From CAMCXT01 sp046302715 (GTDB lineage Bacteria > Bacteroidota > Bacteroidia > M30B66), in assembly GCA_046302715.1 (NCBI GenBank), contig JBKCHQ010000182.1, forward strand, positions 1 to 33,043: a stretch of 33,043 nucleotides of DNA. Reading direction: 5' to 3'. Position 1 is the first letter of the stretch. Each line of letters starts with the position of its first letter. Positions 25,210 to 33,043 of this stretch are shown here, in pieces. The notes under the pieces are model-generated. The model did not search any database and was not told where the DNA came from. It was given only the letters and a program-made list of their open reading frames with translations. The position numbers and the translations under genes are program-made.

Positions 25210-25971
25210 ATGACCGAAGGATACGTTAAAACGTTGCAAAAAGGGCATCTTGCCTACATTGAATTTTTCCATCCCGATCAAAACTCTTTGCCGGCAGCTA
25301 TTCTGAGCCAACTCGCCACTTCAATTACCGAAGCCGGGATGCACGCCGAAACCAAAATCATCATTCTCCAGAGCGGTGGTGATCGAACCTTTTGCGCAGG
25401 TGCGTCTTTCAAAGAACTCATACAAATAAATGATGCCGAAAGCGGAAAGAAGTTCTTTTCAGGTTTCGCTCATGTTATCAATGCTATGCGCAAATGCCCC
25501 AAAATAATTGTAGGCAGAGTTCAGGGCAAAGCCGTAGGTGGAGGCGTGGGTCTTGCCGCTGCTACCGACTATTGCTTTGCCTCGCAACATGCCGCTATTA
25601 AATTAAGCGAACTCAACGTGGGCATCGGTCCTTTTGTGGTGAGTCCGGCTATCGAACGCAAGATGGGCCTTTCTGCCACTTCACAAATTGCCTTCGATGC
25701 CAATACGTTTTATCCCGCTGATTGGGCACTTCAAAAAGGATTATATACCCAATTGACCGAATCTACCGAAGCCCTTGATACCGCGGTAGAACAATTTGCC
25801 CTACATCTTTGCACATACAACCCCGAAGCACTTTCTGAAATTAAAAAGATATTTTGGCGTGGCACCGACGATTGGGATACCTTGTTGCTCGAACGTGCAG
25901 CCATTTCAGGTCGGCTTGTTCTTTCGGATTTTACCAAAAACACCTTGGAAAAATTTAAGACTAAAGTTTAA
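25210..25971 (+). CDS. Enoyl-CoA hydratase/isomerase (crotonase) family protein, phenylacetate-linked
   Basis: The 253-residue protein has the crotonase oxyanion-hole regions RTFCAGASFKEL (59-70) and KAVGGGVGLAAATD (107-120). At the position of the first catalytic Glu of classical hydratases there is Gly114, while the second is kept as Glu134 (LSELNVGIGPFVVSPAIERK). This pattern is like methylglutaconyl-type and several isomerase-type members rather than a standard hydratase. Its stop is followed directly by the paaY ATG, so it probably acts in phenylacetate degradation as a PaaG- or PaaF-like enzyme acting on ring-epoxide or open-chain CoA esters. The exact reaction cannot be read from sequence. 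Confidence 0.85.
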   Translation: MTEGYVKTLQKGHLAYIEFFHPDQNSLPAAILSQLATSITEAGMHAETKIIILQSGGDRTFCAGASFKELIQINDAESGKKFFSGFAHVINAMRKCPKIIVGRVQGKAVGGGVGLAAATDYCFASQHAAIKLSELNVGIGPFVVSPAIERKMGLSATSQIAFDANTFYPADWALQKGLYTQLTESTEALDTAVEQFALHLCTYNPEALSEIKKIFWRGTDDWDTLLLERAAISGRLVLSDFTKNTLEKFKTKV

Positions 25972-26568
25972 ATGATCTATTCATTCGAAGGACATATTCC
26001 CGTTGTTCACGAAAGCAGCTTTGTGCACCCTCAAGCCTCGGTAATTGGCAATGTAATCATTGGCGCAAATGTGTATGTTGGACCCGGGGCGGCAATTCGT
26101 GGCGATTGGGGAGAAATAATAATTGAAGATGGTTGCAACATCCAAGAAAACTGCACCGTTCATATGTTTCCCGGAAAATCAATCAGACTTAAGGAATCAG
26201 CTCATATTGGTCATGGCGCTATTATTCATGGCGCTCAAATTGGTCGCAATTGCTTGGTGGGTATGAATGCCGTTTTAATGGACGATGTAGTGCTAGGCGA
26301 CGAATGTATTGTTGGTGCACTATCCTTCATTAAAGCCAACACAATTATTCCAGCCCGAAAAATGCTGGTAGGCAACCCGGCGCAAATCATTAAAGAGGTA
26401 AGCGATGAACTGATAAAGTGGAAGACCGAAGGAACTGCTCTCTATCAAGCCTTACCGCAACAATGCCATCATTCGATGCGCCAAGTGGAGCCCTTGAGAA
26501 GCATCCCAGAAAATCGGCCCTCTCAAAAATACAATTACCTAACGTTAAACCAACATAAAAGCGCTTAA
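25972..26568 (+). CDS. paaY: PaaY-type hexapeptide-repeat thioesterase
   Basis: PaaY is a left-handed beta-helix protein related to gamma-carbonic anhydrases. In E. coli it is reported to hydrolyse dead-end CoA esters of the phenylacetate pathway. The 198-residue protein has hexapeptide repeats from about 15 to 135 (FVHPQASVIGNVIIGANVYV). Likely metal ligands are His64, His81 and His86 (HMFPG, GHGAIIHG). The C-terminal helix with HHSMRQVEPLRSIPENRP near 170 matches PaaY and is not found in plain carbonic anhydrase-like proteins. The ATG immediately follows the crotonase stop codon, indicating one transcript. Confidence 0.92.
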   Translation: MIYSFEGHIPVVHESSFVHPQASVIGNVIIGANVYVGPGAAIRGDWGEIIIEDGCNIQENCTVHMFPGKSIRLKESAHIGHGAIIHGAQIGRNCLVGMNAVLMDDVVLGDECIVGALSFIKANTIIPARKMLVGNPAQIIKEVSDELIKWKTEGTALYQALPQQCHHSMRQVEPLRSIPENRPSQKYNYLTLNQHKSA

Positions 26569-26631
26569 TTCGAGATATATCGCCTGACATATCCTATTTT
26601 CGTAATCCCAAAAACAAAATACGTATCATTC

Positions 26632-27702
26632 ATGCCGCATAGTATTTCCATTAATAAAGCCGCAGATAGCAAGGCAAAGCAGATAGATATTAATCAAGTG
26701 CCGATGGGCATACATTTTACCGACCACATGTTTGTGTGCGACTTTTCCGATGGAATATGGCAAAATGCGCGAATTGAGCCACTTTCACCTATTCCAACAC
26801 ATCCTTCTGCCATGGCGCTGCATTACGGACAGGCAATTTTCGAGGGGCTAAAAGCTACCATGGGTAAGGACGAAACACCGGTATTATTCAGACCTGAAGA
26901 AAATGCACGTAGATTGAATGAAAGTGCTCGGCGCATGGGCATGCCCGATTTTCCTGAGGAATTGTTTGTTGATGCCTTAAAACAGCTTGTATGGATGGAA
27001 CGTGCATGGGTGCCTACAGCCGAGGGAAGTGCGCTCTATCTTCGACCATTTATGTATGCCGATGAAGCATTTACAGGTATGCGGGCCGCTACGCACTACA
27101 AATTCATCATTTTTGCCACGCCCGCCGGACCCTATTTTAGTAAAAGAATTCGATTGTTTGCCGAAACTCAATACATTCGAGCAGCAGCAGGAGGAACGGG
27201 TGAAGCTAAGGCGGCCGGAAATTATGCCGCTGCAATTAAACCCACCGAACTGGCTAAGAAAAATGGCTATGATCAAGTGCTATGGCTCGATGCCAAAAAC
27301 TTTGAGAATATTCTCGAGGTAGGCACTATGAATATTTTCTTTAAAATAGAAGGCAAATTCATCACCCCTAAGTTAGATGGCACTGTGTTGGCTGGAGTTA
27401 CGCGCTCAAGCGTAATTCACTTGCTAAGGCATTGGAATTTCGAAGTTGAAGAGCGCAGCGTATCAATTAGAGAAATTGCCGAAGCACAAAAAAACGGCAC
27501 CCTCGAAGAAGGGTTTGGAACGGGAACAGCAGTAGGAATAGCGCTAATTGATGAAATAACCTGGGATGGAAATACGATTAAATTTCCAATTGAAAACCCT
27601 ATTGGTAATCGCATTAACGATTTTCTAAACGCGCTCAAAACCGAACACGTTAAAGATGATTTTGGATGGGTATGCAGCACACACCCGAGTGTTGAAGCAT
27701 AA
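26632..27702 (+). CDS. ilvE: Branched-chain amino acid aminotransferase
   Basis: IlvE transfers the amino group between glutamate and branched-chain keto acids in the cytoplasm. The 356-residue fold type IV enzyme has HYGQAIFEGLKAT (64-76), FRPEENARRLNESARRMGMP (86-105), YLRPFMYADEAF (136-147) and GEAKAAGNYAAAI (190-202) with the Schiff-base Lys193. ENILEVGTMNIFF and EEGFGTGTAVGI bind cofactor phosphate and substrate. The length fits the longer, eukaryote-like branched-chain subgroup common in Bacteroidota. It lies 63 bases after paaY on the same strand. A weak 7-of-8 match to the -7 consensus (26595-26602) may serve it. Confidence 0.95.
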   Translation: MPHSISINKAADSKAKQIDINQVPMGIHFTDHMFVCDFSDGIWQNARIEPLSPIPTHPSAMALHYGQAIFEGLKATMGKDETPVLFRPEENARRLNESARRMGMPDFPEELFVDALKQLVWMERAWVPTAEGSALYLRPFMYADEAFTGMRAATHYKFIIFATPAGPYFSKRIRLFAETQYIRAAAGGTGEAKAAGNYAAAIKPTELAKKNGYDQVLWLDAKNFENILEVGTMNIFFKIEGKFITPKLDGTVLAGVTRSSVIHLLRHWNFEVEERSVSIREIAEAQKNGTLEEGFGTGTAVGIALIDEITWDGNTIKFPIENPIGNRINDFLNALKTEHVKDDFGWVCSTHPSVEA

Positions 27703-27723
27703 ATATAAGTGAGAAAAATTGTT

Positions 27724-28524
27724 TTAAAATAATTCAGGACGATACTCAAAGTGCATAGTATCGTAATGATACCACTTGCCGCCCCAAACAAAACCGTTTT
27801 TTTCAAAAATCTTGACTAATGCAATTGGGATTTTATTTTTATAACCAAGTTCTACATTTTCATTCTTGCAGCCACAATCCCACTGCCAATAATTGGAAAA
27901 CTTTGTATTTATGTCAATTGTAATTCCGTAAGCATGAGCACTCAATCGTTCAGTGCCACTTATTTTACGCCAATTAAATGTTCCGCCAATATCTTTTATA
28001 AATTCTTTCCACTCGGGATGTTGATCCAGCTCATCAGAAACTCGCTTTAATGCGTCAAAAGCGCCGTTTTTTGTACTGAATAAAATAGTCTGATTTACTA
28101 ATTTAGGGCACCATACAAAGGGCTTCAAATTACTACGCACCTTTTCTTTGGAATTTCCATATATTGCTTTGAAAAAATCTTCATTCCTTATTCTTCCCGC
28201 ATCTTCTTTGTTTATTGGAAAATCACCAGTTGTGTTATATTTCCATGTAAACATATCTTGAATATCGGGTTTATTCAGTAATTCTTCAATAGATTTTTCT
28301 GTTGAGTCATTAAATAATAAGGTAAAGCCATTTGAGAAGATTAATTTACCATTTTTATAATCAACAATATCTGAATAATATTTCATCAATACAGATACTT
28401 CTTTAGGAAGTGTGTCACTATCTTCAATTTTTACGGGAATATCAACTAAATTCAAATCAGCGTTTGAAGGTGTTTCGCAAACTCCAATTACCAGAAATAC
28501 AAATACAATCAAATAATTACTCAT
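27724..28524 (-). CDS. Exported M15 family D-Ala-D-Ala carboxypeptidase-like protein
   Basis: The 266-residue protein starts with a hydrophobic export signal (4-16), with a possible weak lipobox at Cys16. The M15 zinc peptidase domain fills about 130-266. SAHAYGITIDIN has His197 and Asp204 spaced as in H-x6-D, and FVWGGKWYHYDTMHFEYRPE has His258, the third zinc ligand. The family cleaves D-alanyl peptides in peptidoglycan (VanY, endolysins). The first 110 residues are unlike the family and unrecognised. It overlaps the end of the YARHG lipoprotein gene by 8 bases and ends 21 bases from the end of convergent ilvE. Confidence 0.88.
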   Translation of the reverse strand: MSNYLIVFVFLVIGVCETPSNADLNLVDIPVKIEDSDTLPKEVSVLMKYYSDIVDYKNGKLIFSNGFTLLFNDSTEKSIEELLNKPDIQDMFTWKYNTTGDFPINKEDAGRIRNEDFFKAIYGNSKEKVRSNLKPFVWCPKLVNQTILFSTKNGAFDALKRVSDELDQHPEWKEFIKDIGGTFNWRKISGTERLSAHAYGITIDINTKFSNYWQWDCGCKNENVELGYKNKIPIALVKIFEKNGFVWGGKWYHYDTMHFEYRPELF

Positions 28525-29002
28525 ACTTGGTAATTAAATTGATATTGTATTTCTCGATTTCACTCAGCATGCTGTAAACATCATTGTATAGAGGCTGATA
28601 CCAATTTTGTCTGCTAAAATGATTGATCATTTCCTGAGTTTTGAAAATATAACCATGCCTAGCAAAAATTTCATTTCGCATAATTTTTAAATCTTGCAAA
28701 GACATACCAACTAATTCGTTATGGGATAGACGCCTTTCGGAAGCTTCTGGAAAAAATCCATTTCCACGGGCAAAATAATTAGAACGCGGTACATTATTAT
28801 CGCTCGACTTATTTTTTAATGCCTCCAATTCTTTATTTTTTTGATCCAACTCCGATTGAAGGCGTTCTTTTTCTGCCCTATTTAATTGCTCTTGCTGTTG
28901 ATTAATTTTCGCCTCTAGTTCTTTTATTTTACCTTCGTTATTTGATCCACATGAAAGCAAAATAAAGATTAAAAGCACCGTAATTAAATTTAGTATTCTC
29001 AT
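28517..29002 (-). CDS. YARHG-domain lipoprotein
   Basis: The 161-residue protein has a lipoprotein signal (LLSC, Cys18). Residues about 24-65 form a coiled coil rich in E, K and Q. Residues about 92-160 form a YARHG domain (LSHNELVGMSLQDLKIMRNE then IFARHGYIFKT). YARHG is an extracellular domain found on many bacterial surface or periplasmic proteins, including beside peptidase domains. It overlaps the M15 peptidase gene by 8 bases, so the two are probably co-translated and may act together in the envelope. Confidence 0.88.
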   Translation of the reverse strand: MRILNLITVLLIFILLSCGSNNEGKIKELEAKINQQQEQLNRAEKERLQSELDQKNKELEALKNKSSDNNVPRSNYFARGNGFFPEASERRLSHNELVGMSLQDLKIMRNEIFARHGYIFKTQEMINHFSRQNWYQPLYNDVYSMLSEIEKYNINLITKYE

Positions 29003-29061
29003 ATTTTTTATTTACTACTATTTTATGCCAATGGGGAGGTTATTAATGTAAAAATTGACTA

Positions 29062-29505
29062 TCACTCGCATTGAGCAGATGCATTTAATGCCATCTCTGA
29101 AAAAATAGCGCGATTGGCCATCGGAAAATCATATACAATGCACCAATTCCAAGCATCGGAGCGGAACACCCCGTCACGCGCTATTTGCCATATACCACTG
29201 TTTTTAACGAATAGTGCTCCTGCTCGACAACAATCCGCCCCCGGTGTATCCATCACTAATTTTTTACCATCTTTTCGTTGTGCAACCGCTTCTAGGTAGG
29301 CATAATTGCCACATACCTTAAAATGTTCTACCACAAAAACCACCTCCTGTTTAAATGCCAATCGCACTTCGTTTCTAAGCAAGTCCAACATTTGGGTGCG
29401 TTCCTGTACATTATTCTCGTTTTTGGTTTTAAAATCCAAAACGGGTTGCGCACTCATCATCGAACACATAAATAACGATACTAAACAACAAAATATATTT
29501 TGCAT
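29062..29505 (-). CDS. Small exported protein, unknown function
   Basis: The 147-residue protein has a signal peptide (MQNIFCCLVSLFMCSMMSA-QP). The mature part has alpha-beta character: DLLRNEVRLAFKQEVVFVVE, then KVCGNYAYLEAVAQRKDGKK, PGADCCRAGALFVKNSGIWQ and NWCIVYDFP. Four or more Cys residues in the mature part suggest disulfides. The shape resembles NTF2-like or lipocalin-like small exported proteins, but I cannot place it. It is upstream of the YARHG lipoprotein gene with 59 bases between. Confidence 0.7.
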   Translation of the reverse strand: MQNIFCCLVSLFMCSMMSAQPVLDFKTKNENNVQERTQMLDLLRNEVRLAFKQEVVFVVEHFKVCGNYAYLEAVAQRKDGKKLVMDTPGADCCRAGALFVKNSGIWQIARDGVFRSDAWNWCIVYDFPMANRAIFSEMALNASAQCE

Positions 29506-29598
29506 AAACTGATTTTTGGTAAAAGTAGAAAAATTAAGCCCAAGGATATTTAATTACACGCAAATCTGCATAAAGCCGCAATAAATATAACATAATTA

Positions 29599-29631
29599 GC
29601 CCGTTCAGTATTAATTCTAAACCGAACGGGC
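29599..29631. terminator. Hairpin, possible intrinsic terminator
   Basis: GCCCGTTC (29599-29606) and GAACGGGC (29624-29631) form a perfect 8-base-pair stem with a 17-base loop, followed on the plus strand by CTTTT. It lies 75 to 107 bases downstream of the minus-strand zinc-ribbon gene. On the minus strand no T-run follows the stem, so it may work without one or may terminate plus-strand transcripts. Confidence 0.5.
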
Positions 29632-29705
29632 CTTTTATGTGAGGTATTCTTAATTCTCGTTAAAACATTGCTCTTACAGACACATTTTTTATGGTCAAAC
29701 TAATT

Positions 29706-30071
29706 TTACACGGCATTGCGCACTACCCGAACTTTTGCGGTGTTTAGCATCAGATATCCTACCTCATAACAATAGCTCACGGTATTTCCCAGGGCATCTT
29801 TCGTCTGGTGGGTCGTAAACGAAAAATCAAATCCACGAAGCGCAAGTTGACTATGATTCAACACCGTATGATTCTTTTTAGCGCCCAAAAAATCGAGTAG
29901 AATCGATCGGTTGCGGTTTAAAATCAGATTCACGCTTCTAACGGGTTGCACGCTTTCTATACGTTTACGATTGTGAAAAGCAATGCGGCACGAATCGGAA
30001 CAAAATTTCTTGTCGGAACGGCCTTGAATATCATCCCGACATTCGAGGCAATAGGGTGATTTTAGATTCAT
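29706..30071 (-). CDS. Small zinc-ribbon protein
   Basis: From the ATG at 30071 the protein has 121 residues; TTG at 30080 would add three. The N-terminus has CLECRDDIQGRSDKKFCSDSCRIAFHNRKR, in pieces CLEC and CSDSC, which suits a four-cysteine zinc ribbon followed by a basic stretch. The central part (RSVNLILNRNRSILLDFL) is helical, and GFDFSFTTHQTKDALGNTVS with YEVGYLMLN forms a small beta part. The family appears conserved in Bacteroidota as an uncharacterised protein. A DNA- or RNA-binding role is possible. A 12-base palindrome lies 18 bases upstream. Confidence 0.8.
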   Translation of the reverse strand: MNLKSPYCLECRDDIQGRSDKKFCSDSCRIAFHNRKRIESVQPVRSVNLILNRNRSILLDFLGAKKNHTVLNHSQLALRGFDFSFTTHQTKDALGNTVSYCYEVGYLMLNTAKVRVVRNAV

Positions 30072-30089
30072 ATGCTGCAATAGTTTGAA

Positions 30090-30101
30090 TTAGTCGACTA
30101 A
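30090..30101. promoter_or_regulatory. 12-base perfect palindrome upstream of the zinc-ribbon gene
   Basis: TTAGTCGACTAA is its own reverse complement and begins 18 bases before the ATG at 30071. It is in the leader or promoter of the zinc-ribbon gene, in an AT-rich gap of 209 bases after the polymerase gene. It could be an operator. It does not match a LexA box known to me. Confidence 0.4.
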
Positions 30102-30280
30102 AATTGCGCTAAACAATCTTATTAAACAATAGATACTTATACCTATTTTTATTGCATTGTTTTACAATTTGTTTATTTATACTATTGATTATATGATTTA
30201 TATGATATATTAAATTTAGATGTTTTATATAATTTTTCTCTTAAATAGCATATAATTTACTTTTGATATGTATATCATTA

Positions 30281-33043
30281 TCAGTATCCTCGCGATGTGT
30301 AAGGGATTTTATCCATGACTTGCACTTCAACACTAAAAAACGAGAATTCTTCGCTAACCCTGCCCCGAATGCGATACACTCCACGTCCTCTAAAAGGATA
30401 TGCCGCAATGATTGGCGGAAAATGAACCGTATCAAATAAATGTCCGCTCTCATCCATAAATGTGGCAAAATTCATGCGGTCTCCTTTTACCGTTCGAGTT
30501 TCTTTTACCGCCACAACCGAACCCAGCATTTCGATAGTGCAGCCCAACAATGCCGGCAAATCAGCCGCTAATGAAAAGTTCCCTTTCGGACGTTCAATCA
30601 ATTCAAAAGGCGAACAAAGCGGAAATCCCAAAAGCTCAATCTCATCATAAGCATTCTCAATAAAAGAATCGCTCAGCTCGGGAAAACAAAATTTAGACTC
30701 TTCCACTGTAAATAGCACATTTTTTTTCGAATGCCGCTCGTTTGGGTTTTGAAGCAACATATGCGCTTCCCACAAAAGCACCTTTTTAGGTTTACCCGTA
30801 AAACGAAATGCCCCAATTCGGATTAAGATAAGCAGCTGCTCCCTGTTCAGAAAAACTCGATGTACAAATTCATCCAAACTGCGAAATTCACCACCATTAT
30901 TGCGTTCCCTAATAATAGCTTCAGCACTGCGCTGCTCTAGTTGATGCAGTAAAACAAAACCCAGTATGATGGTACCCTCCAAAATATCATTCATATAAAC
31001 ACTGCGGTTTATACACGGCGCCTCTATTTTAGCCCCCATCATACGTGCTTCGTGCACATAATCCTGCGTTTTATAAAAGCCCCCGAAGTTATTCAACACT
31101 GCTGTTATGAACTCTAGTGGGTAATGCGCTCTTAAATACAAGCTTTGAAAGCTCTCTACAGCAAAAGAAGCTGAATGTGCCTTTGAAAAAGAATATCCCG
31201 AAAAACTCTCCATCTGCCGCCATACTTCAAGATAAACAGCCTCTGGATATCCGCGTTCGCGGCAATTGAACGCAAATTTGTCGGCCACTTCCTTAAAAGC
31301 CTTTGCCGATCGGTACTTACCTGACATGCCGCGCCGCAAAATATCGGCATCGGCCGGATCCAGGCCTGCAAAATGATGCGCCACCTTAATTACATCCTCC
31401 TGATACACCATCACACCATACGTTTCGTGCAAAATTTCCTCCATCTTGGGATGCGCATACGTTATTAATTCGGGTTTATGAAACCGTTCGATGTACGCAC
31501 GCATCATCCCCGAACGAGCTACTCCGGGCCTGATAATCGAACTGGCCGCCACCAATGTTACATAATCACTGCAACGTAATTTCGTGAGCAACATTCGCAT
31601 AGCCGGCGATTCAACATAAAAACATCCCATCGTACGCCCCTTCTGTATGAGCGCTTTAACGGCTGCATCTTTCTTGAACTCCCCTACCCTATGAATATCA
31701 ATACTCACCTGCCTGTTTTTGCGCACCAGATCTACCGCCTCACGGATATGTCCCAGACCACGCTGACTTAGAATATCATATTTATATAAGCCCACATCCT
31801 CGGCCACATACATATCAAACTGCGTAATCTGAAATCCCTTGGGCGGCATTTGTGTAGCGGTGTATCGGTATATAGGTGCGTCCGATATCACAACACCACC
31901 CGCATGAATTCCCAGATGGTTCGGAAACCCATGCAGGCGCTCGGCATAACGAAAAACCAATTGACTGATACGATCGGCATTATTAGGCAAGGATTTTAAA
32001 GCAGCCAGGCTGTCAATTTCAGCCTTAGGCAACCCAAATACTTTACCCAGTTCACGCAGAACAGCTCGATCCTGAAAAGTGGTATATGTGGCAATAAATG
32101 CCGTATGTTCGGTGCCGTATCGCTTAAAAATATAGCTAAGTACTTCATCGCGGTCGCGCCACGAAAAATCAAGGTCGAAATCGGGCGGTGAGGTTCGGTG
32201 CGGATTAATAAACCGCTCAAAATAAAGATCGAGCTCAATGGGATCAACATCGGTTATTCCCAAGCAATAAGCTGCTATACTATTGGCTCCACTGCCACGT
32301 CCTACATGAAAAAAACCACGGTATTTCGCATAACGGATAATGTCTTCAGTAATCAAGAAATAGGGCGTAAAACCTAATTTTGCAATTACAGAAAGCTCAT
32401 GATTAAGCCTGCGTTCTGCCTCAGCATGATCACCCCCATAACGATACCGCAGACCATCAGCACATAATTTTTCCAATAGCTGTTGATCCTGAACCAACGA
32501 CGAGGTAAATAACTTGCGGTTTTTGGGTACTCCAAACTCAAAATCGAGCCTGCACGATTCGAGTAAGGTTAAAGTTCGGGCAATGATTTCGGGGTACGCA
32601 GCAAATTCGGCAATAAGCTCATTTTGTGGTACAATAAGTTCGTCGCTGCTCGCACATTCTAAAGGATCGAGCTTACTCAGTAAAGTATTAGAATCAATAG
32701 CCCGCAACAAACGATGCATATTATACTGCAAGGGGCTCGAAAAGGTAAAAGGTTGAAAAAAAACTGATTTACGCAACAATGCAGCCTTTCGAATATTGGA
32801 TTTTCGCAAATCGAATCGTGTGAGGCCGTAAAACTCATTATTGCGCAGGACGCGTTCAGGACAGTGAGACAACGGATATACCACCGCCACATGTTCGATC
32901 CAATGTTCGGGGGCCTCGGGGGGGGCCACCTGTTCGCCACAAAGCACTGCCGACAATAAACGGCAAATCATTTCAAAACCGATTTGATCTTTCGCCAAAG
33001 CTACAAATCGCGTATCTAAGCCATCTTTAAATTCAACGCCCAC
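30281..33043 (-). CDS. DNA polymerase III alpha-type subunit, probably DnaE2/ImuC-like, 5' end beyond window
   Basis: 920 codons are visible and the frame stays open to the right edge; a GTG at the very edge is not a supported start. The visible part begins in the PHP domain (RFVALAKDQIGFEMICRLLS), so roughly 90 residues are missing and the full length would be near 1,000. GRGSGANSIAAYCLGITDVD (249-268) and SPPDFDLDFSW (285-295) carry the catalytic pair Asp290 and Asp292; the third acid is Asp423 in KYDILSQRG. A helix-hairpin-helix segment and an OB-like domain (about 830-915) follow. Length and the clipped N-terminal and C-terminal regions look like the mutagenesis-linked DnaE2/ImuC type rather than replicative DnaE. 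An imuB partner would lie upstream, outside the window. Confidence 0.88.
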   Translation of the reverse strand: MGVEFKDGLDTRFVALAKDQIGFEMICRLLSAVLCGEQVAPPEAPEHWIEHVAVVYPLSHCPERVLRNNEFYGLTRFDLRKSNIRKAALLRKSVFFQPFTFSSPLQYNMHRLLRAIDSNTLLSKLDPLECASSDELIVPQNELIAEFAAYPEIIARTLTLLESCRLDFEFGVPKNRKLFTSSLVQDQQLLEKLCADGLRYRYGGDHAEAERRLNHELSVIAKLGFTPYFLITEDIIRYAKYRGFFHVGRGSGANSIAAYCLGITDVDPIELDLYFERFINPHRTSPPDFDLDFSWRDRDEVLSYIFKRYGTEHTAFIATYTTFQDRAVLRELGKVFGLPKAEIDSLAALKSLPNNADRISQLVFRYAERLHGFPNHLGIHAGGVVISDAPIYRYTATQMPPKGFQITQFDMYVAEDVGLYKYDILSQRGLGHIREAVDLVRKNRQVSIDIHRVGEFKKDAAVKALIQKGRTMGCFYVESPAMRMLLTKLRCSDYVTLVAASSIIRPGVARSGMMRAYIERFHKPELITYAHPKMEEILHETYGVMVYQEDVIKVAHHFAGLDPADADILRRGMSGKYRSAKAFKEVADKFAFNCRERGYPEAVYLEVWRQMESFSGYSFSKAHSASFAVESFQSLYLRAHYPLEFITAVLNNFGGFYKTQDYVHEARMMGAKIEAPCINRSVYMNDILEGTIILGFVLLHQLEQRSAEAIIRERNNGGEFRSLDEFVHRVFLNREQLLILIRIGAFRFTGKPKKVLLWEAHMLLQNPNERHSKKNVLFTVEESKFCFPELSDSFIENAYDEIELLGFPLCSPFELIERPKGNFSLAADLPALLGCTIEMLGSVVAVKETRTVKGDRMNFATFMDESGHLFDTVHFPPIIAAYPFRGRGVYRIRGRVSEEFSFFSVEVQVMDKIPYTSRGY

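Noticed and set aside
26595..26602. TATTTTCG as an ilvE promoter box
   Set aside because: Only seven of eight positions fit TAnnTTTG and no -33 element is present; kept only as a remark under ilvE.
30241..30468. 75-codon frame across the end of the polymerase gene
   Set aside because: It overlaps the polymerase coding region in another frame and its composition follows that gene.
1..33043. tRNA, rRNA, CRISPR arrays, insertion sequences, integrase or phage genes
   Set aside because: Looked for cloverleaf TpsiC motifs, spaced repeats, transposase domains and terminal inverted repeats by eye; none found. The M15 peptidase alone does not indicate a prophage, since it is exported and lies among chromosomal genes.

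Overview
This window comes from an aerobic member of the Bacteroidota. Class and genus cannot be settled from the sequence. The evidence is TAnnTTTG-type -7 promoter elements in front of several genes, few purine-rich ribosome binding sites, many lipoproteins, and family content typical of the phylum: CotH-like protein with a lamin-tail-like region, YARHG lipoprotein, DUF2147, DUF6268, BshB1 and a DnaE2-like polymerase. It looks like an ordinary chromosomal core and accessory stretch. I saw no tRNA, rRNA, insertion sequence, prophage module or CRISPR array.

Left part (1-7.7 kb): the first 755 codons of carB on the minus strand, with a well-formed promoter. Divergent from it is a penicillin-acylase-family Ntn hydrolase, whose end overlaps a small membrane protein. 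A long CotH-like exported protein follows on the minus strand.

Central part (7.7-16 kb): a minus-strand phenylacetyl-CoA epoxidase operon in the order paaE-paaA-paaB-[outer-membrane-like protein]-[S41 peptidase lipoprotein]-paaC-paaD. Genes from paaB onward are separated by 0 to 6 bases or overlap. Upstream lie a TetR/PaaR-like regulator, ccmB and a beta-CASP metallo-hydrolase. A 16-base inverted repeat between paaE and the regulator gene fits a PaaR-type operator. The two envelope genes inside an otherwise complete monooxygenase operon are the most unusual feature of the window.

Right part (16-33 kb): bshB1 (bacillithiol synthesis); a PAS histidine kinase overlapping a 63-codon gene; a lipoprotein/DUF2147/DUF6268 envelope cluster; a 737-base gene-free region with four 9-10-base phased repeats; a class I/II aminotransferase; a SPOR lipoprotein; and a lipoprotein of unknown function. 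A crotonase-paaY pair then forms a second phenylacetate-linked locus, followed by ilvE. After it come a secreted M15 peptidase overlapping a YARHG lipoprotein, a small exported protein, a zinc-ribbon protein, and a DnaE-type polymerase that runs off the right edge.

Together the PaaABCDE epoxidase, TetR regulator, crotonase and PaaY point to aerobic phenylacetate catabolism. The ligase (PaaK), ring-opening enzyme (PaaZ) and thiolase (PaaJ) are not in the window.
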